Positions 61,551-64,000 of a stretch of 64,000 nt of DNA are shown here, piece by piece. Both the position numbers and the translations under genes were made by a program. Source of the stretch: Cardinalis cardinalis (Eukaryota > Chordata > Aves > Passeriformes > Cardinalidae). Every line of letters starts with the position of its first letter. Position 1 is the stretch's first letter. The DNA lies in NCBI GenBank assembly GCA_014549065.1, contig JACDOX010000023.1:1-64000 (forward strand), written 5' to 3'. A model generated the notes under the pieces. The model saw only the letters and a list, made by a program, of their open reading frames with translations. It was not told where the DNA came from and ran no database searches.

Positions 61551-61856
61551 TTGCATGAATCAGGGCTGTGGAGGCAGCACAGCAGCACTGGCCAGGCTGC
61601 CTCCCAATGGCCCAGAGTGAGCATTAAAGAAAATGACAGTTGCTGGAGGTGCTGTTCTCCAAGAGGCATTTTCCTCCATATGCTGTGGTCTTGTCCAGTT
61701 ATGCTCCACTCTGGGGACAAAGTCTCCCTGAGAGTTCATGTGACTCCAAGCTCCAGCCTTTGGTCTGGATTGACTAACTGCATTTTAGGCANAGCAGTTG
61801 CTGCATCTGTGTTGCTCATTCCAAGAGATAAAAATGAGTCACAGGAGCCATTATAG
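61551..61856 (+). mobile_element. L1-type LINE ORF2 C-terminal remnant
   Basis: A 101-codon frame contains CWRCCSPRGIFLHMLWSCP (61641-61697). It fits CX2CX8HX4C (C31, C34, H43, C48), the zinc-knuckle found at the C-terminus of L1-clade ORF2 proteins, including the flanking LH-x-LWSCP. Downstream residues are only loosely similar, and the rest of ORF2 is not recognisable, so this is a short decayed fragment. CR1, the common avian LINE, lacks this knuckle. A chance match is less likely but not excluded. Confidence 0.4.
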
Positions 61857-64000
61857 CACTGGAATGTCTTGTTCTTATAGCCTTTCTAGGTAATTTCAGA
61901 CTGACTATTCACATGTGATGCTTCTTAATGCTATGTAATTTGATTAAATCTGAATGCTCTGTGAAGTTCACTGACAAATAAATTGGTTGAGAGGTCTTTA
62001 TTCACTCAGAACCTGATGGACTCTCCTCAGNGAAGCATTTANTTTCTTGAATGTCCTGTGTCCCACAGAAGGGTGNTGTAGGCAGAGTATGCAATAGGAA
62101 AGTGTTTTGGCTTTAAAATTATATAGGCTTTAGTCAGACATTTTTCCCCTATTTTATAAATTGTCAGTGACAGTGCCGAATACAGGTGGCACTAGTAAGG
62201 TCTGGCTATTTGTTTATAGGTAGGAATCCTGTTTTTTAAAAAAAGTCTTGTTTGTTTCCACAACCTTCATATCTGGTAATGCTTCAACTTGAGTTACTAT
62301 ACATGAACATCAACTACCTGGTTTCAGGGTTTTACCCTTTGCCTCTGCTGTTTCTAAGACCAGCCAGGATACATCTTGCCTCTTGTAAGATCTTGCATGG
62401 CTGGAAATGGACTGGGTTAAACACCAGCTTTTTTGCCATGTGCTATCACTGCAGAGGTTTCTGCTTGGCTGAGCTGAGAAGCTGCTGGCAGGACAGTGTT
62501 GGTGACAGCCTTCTGCTCTGGAAGTTGCAGATTCCTTTGGTCTGCTGTGTTTCATGGTGCTGAGTCAAGCTTGCCATCTTCACCAAGTGCTTGAGGAGCA
62601 GGGCCTAAAAAAGGCTGCTGCTTATTGAGCCCTTCAGTAGGGAACAGTTTTCATAGGCTTTTTGGGGAGCATCATCATCTTTTTGGACTGTGCCATGTTT
62701 CTACTGTGCTTCTAGGTGTTTTCATTTCAAGATTGCCTATAAAGGTATGAAATGTTTAACATCACCTAGTGTTTCNCTTCTTTTTGAAGCCTGACTGCCA
62801 AAATCATTGTTTCTTTGTCTCCCTGTGCTTCCCTCCTGGGTAAAAACAGGTTGGGTGAAATCTTGTCAGTGTCGGGCTACATTTTTTCAATGCTGTATGT
62901 ACAGTTTGTTCCCCTGAATTCACTGGGATAATTTAGTTATGCAAAACTGCTGACAAACTGTGACAGTGCTATTGAAATTATGAAGTATATTTGTAAAGAC
63001 CATACCCATTTCCATGACTGTTATATTTTAGAAGTGATTTCTAGGGTTTTCATTTCCTATGTCAGTACTAAAGCCTTTTTTTTACTTTCCTTTCTTCTAA
63101 CAGTAATTGATGATTGATAGGTAACTTTTGAACATATTTGAATACAACCATTTTTCATTTATACTGCTCAGAATTGCTGCTGTTGCATGGTAATCACATA
63201 AAATATGCCTTTTTTAAGTTAAACTTGTCCTATTGCATTAAGGTAATGTTGATTCTACATCATCCATATTGTCACAATTTCTTTTCCTTGGCATTGCTGC
63301 AGCAAGGAGATGAGCAGTAGTTAAATTTTCTCTGAAGTTCCTGGTGTACTGTGCTGTTTTAANTAAAAAAAATTACTTGACTGCTTTTTAGTTGGATAGT
63401 TAACTTGGAAGTAGATTTTGGACCTAAAGCTCAGATTTAAAGTTCTGCAAGGGCAGAAAGGAGCTTCAGCTCCAGCTGCTTTATGAGCAATGACAGCACT
63501 TGTTTTCTGAAACTGTCAATGAAAGTGGTGGGGGCAGTCACAGGTGACTGTCACCTTCAGTCTTGAGACATGCCACCCTAGGTCTTTCACTTTTCACTGC
63601 AGACATGGGACGTGTATTTCTTCTGGGGATGAANCCACAGCACCAGTTTTGTTCTGATAACAGCATCTGGCACTAGATTGATTTAACAGGCTCTGAGGTT
63701 TGCTCTTTTCAGATATGCGCTTGTACGGCAGCTTCTGTGCAGCTCTGACATGGCCACACGCTGCTGTTGTTTTTTCTGCCTCCTAGCACCACGTGTGAAG
63801 CTAAAGCTCTTTGACACCTGCCATTTGGACCCTTTTCTTACTGAAAAATGTCATCGTTTTCAGACAAGATGAAGACAGATATCTGATCATTCTTCCCTTT
63901 GCAGGGATGTGCTGAGGGCATGGTTCATACACAGCTGAATAAAGGATTCCAGACTGGAGCTATAGAGTTGGATTTATTAGTTTAGTAGGGTAACTAGTTC

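Larger units (their letters stand above)
44299..64000 (+). other. Start of a very long SRBD1 intron
   Basis: More than 19.7 kb with no further SRBD1 exon visible; the expected continuation (IVSEAGASIYSVS in mammals) was not found. It contains MIR, CR1, hAT-like and L1-type remnants and a CpG-rich patch (separate entries). No nested gene is supportable. Large introns in the 3' half of SRBD1 are known in mammals. Confidence 0.75.

Noticed and set aside
44299..64000. Later SRBD1 exons (rest of YqgF, helix-hairpin-helix, S1)
   Set aside because: The expected conserved blocks were looked for and not seen; they must lie downstream of the window.
1..64000. CRISPR arrays, operons, phage or bacterial features
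   Set aside because: Gene structure, splice signals and repeat content are vertebrate; no regularly spaced direct repeats exist.

Overview
This is a 64 kb piece of vertebrate nuclear DNA, most likely from a bird. The DNA is AT-rich and intron-dominated. CR1-type LINE 3' ends lie at 51.6-52.1 kb and 58.8 kb. The one convincing gene is the 5' part of SRBD1 (S1 RNA binding domain 1, a metazoan relative of bacterial Tex / yeast Spt6) on the + strand. No bacterial features (operons, ribosome binding sites, CRISPR, insertion sequences) are present, and the species cannot be named from this window.

Layout. 1-9.3 kb: intergenic DNA upstream of SRBD1, with no gene I can support; it holds an old MIR-type SINE (about 4.3-4.5 kb) and two striking inverted repeats (3931-3962 and 8200-8235). 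9.37-10.03 kb: a GC-rich CpG island with a tandem array of GC boxes, taken as the SRBD1 promoter and non-coding first exon. 10.0-16.2 kb: 5' UTR intron. 16179-44298: thirteen coding exons joined by GT-AG introns. Their phases agree at every junction and give 606 complete codons plus two bases of codon 607, about 60% of a protein that is roughly 1000 residues long in mammals. 44.3-64 kb: the opening of a very long intron; the exons for the rest of the YqgF-like domain, the helix-hairpin-helix region and the S1 domain lie beyond the window.

The protein begins with an acidic/basic, low-complexity nuclear-type N-terminus (residues 1-198). A Tex-like N-terminal domain follows from about residue 199, and then the start of the RNase H-like YqgF fold (DPG at 525-527, IGNGTA at 577-582). 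Non-genic material in the introns includes CR1, MIR and hAT-like remnants, an L1-type ORF2 zinc-knuckle remnant at 61.6 kb, a CpG-rich segment at 57.9-58.3 kb, three further hairpins or direct repeats, and an unrecognised antisense coding-like stretch at 31.8-33.1 kb that shares an exact 23-mer with 36.65 kb.

I found no convincing new biological system. The items most worth checking are the antisense coding-like remnant, the hairpins, the GC-box minisatellite promoter and the CpG-rich intronic island. About 150 isolated N bases occur from 10,631 onward and none before it.
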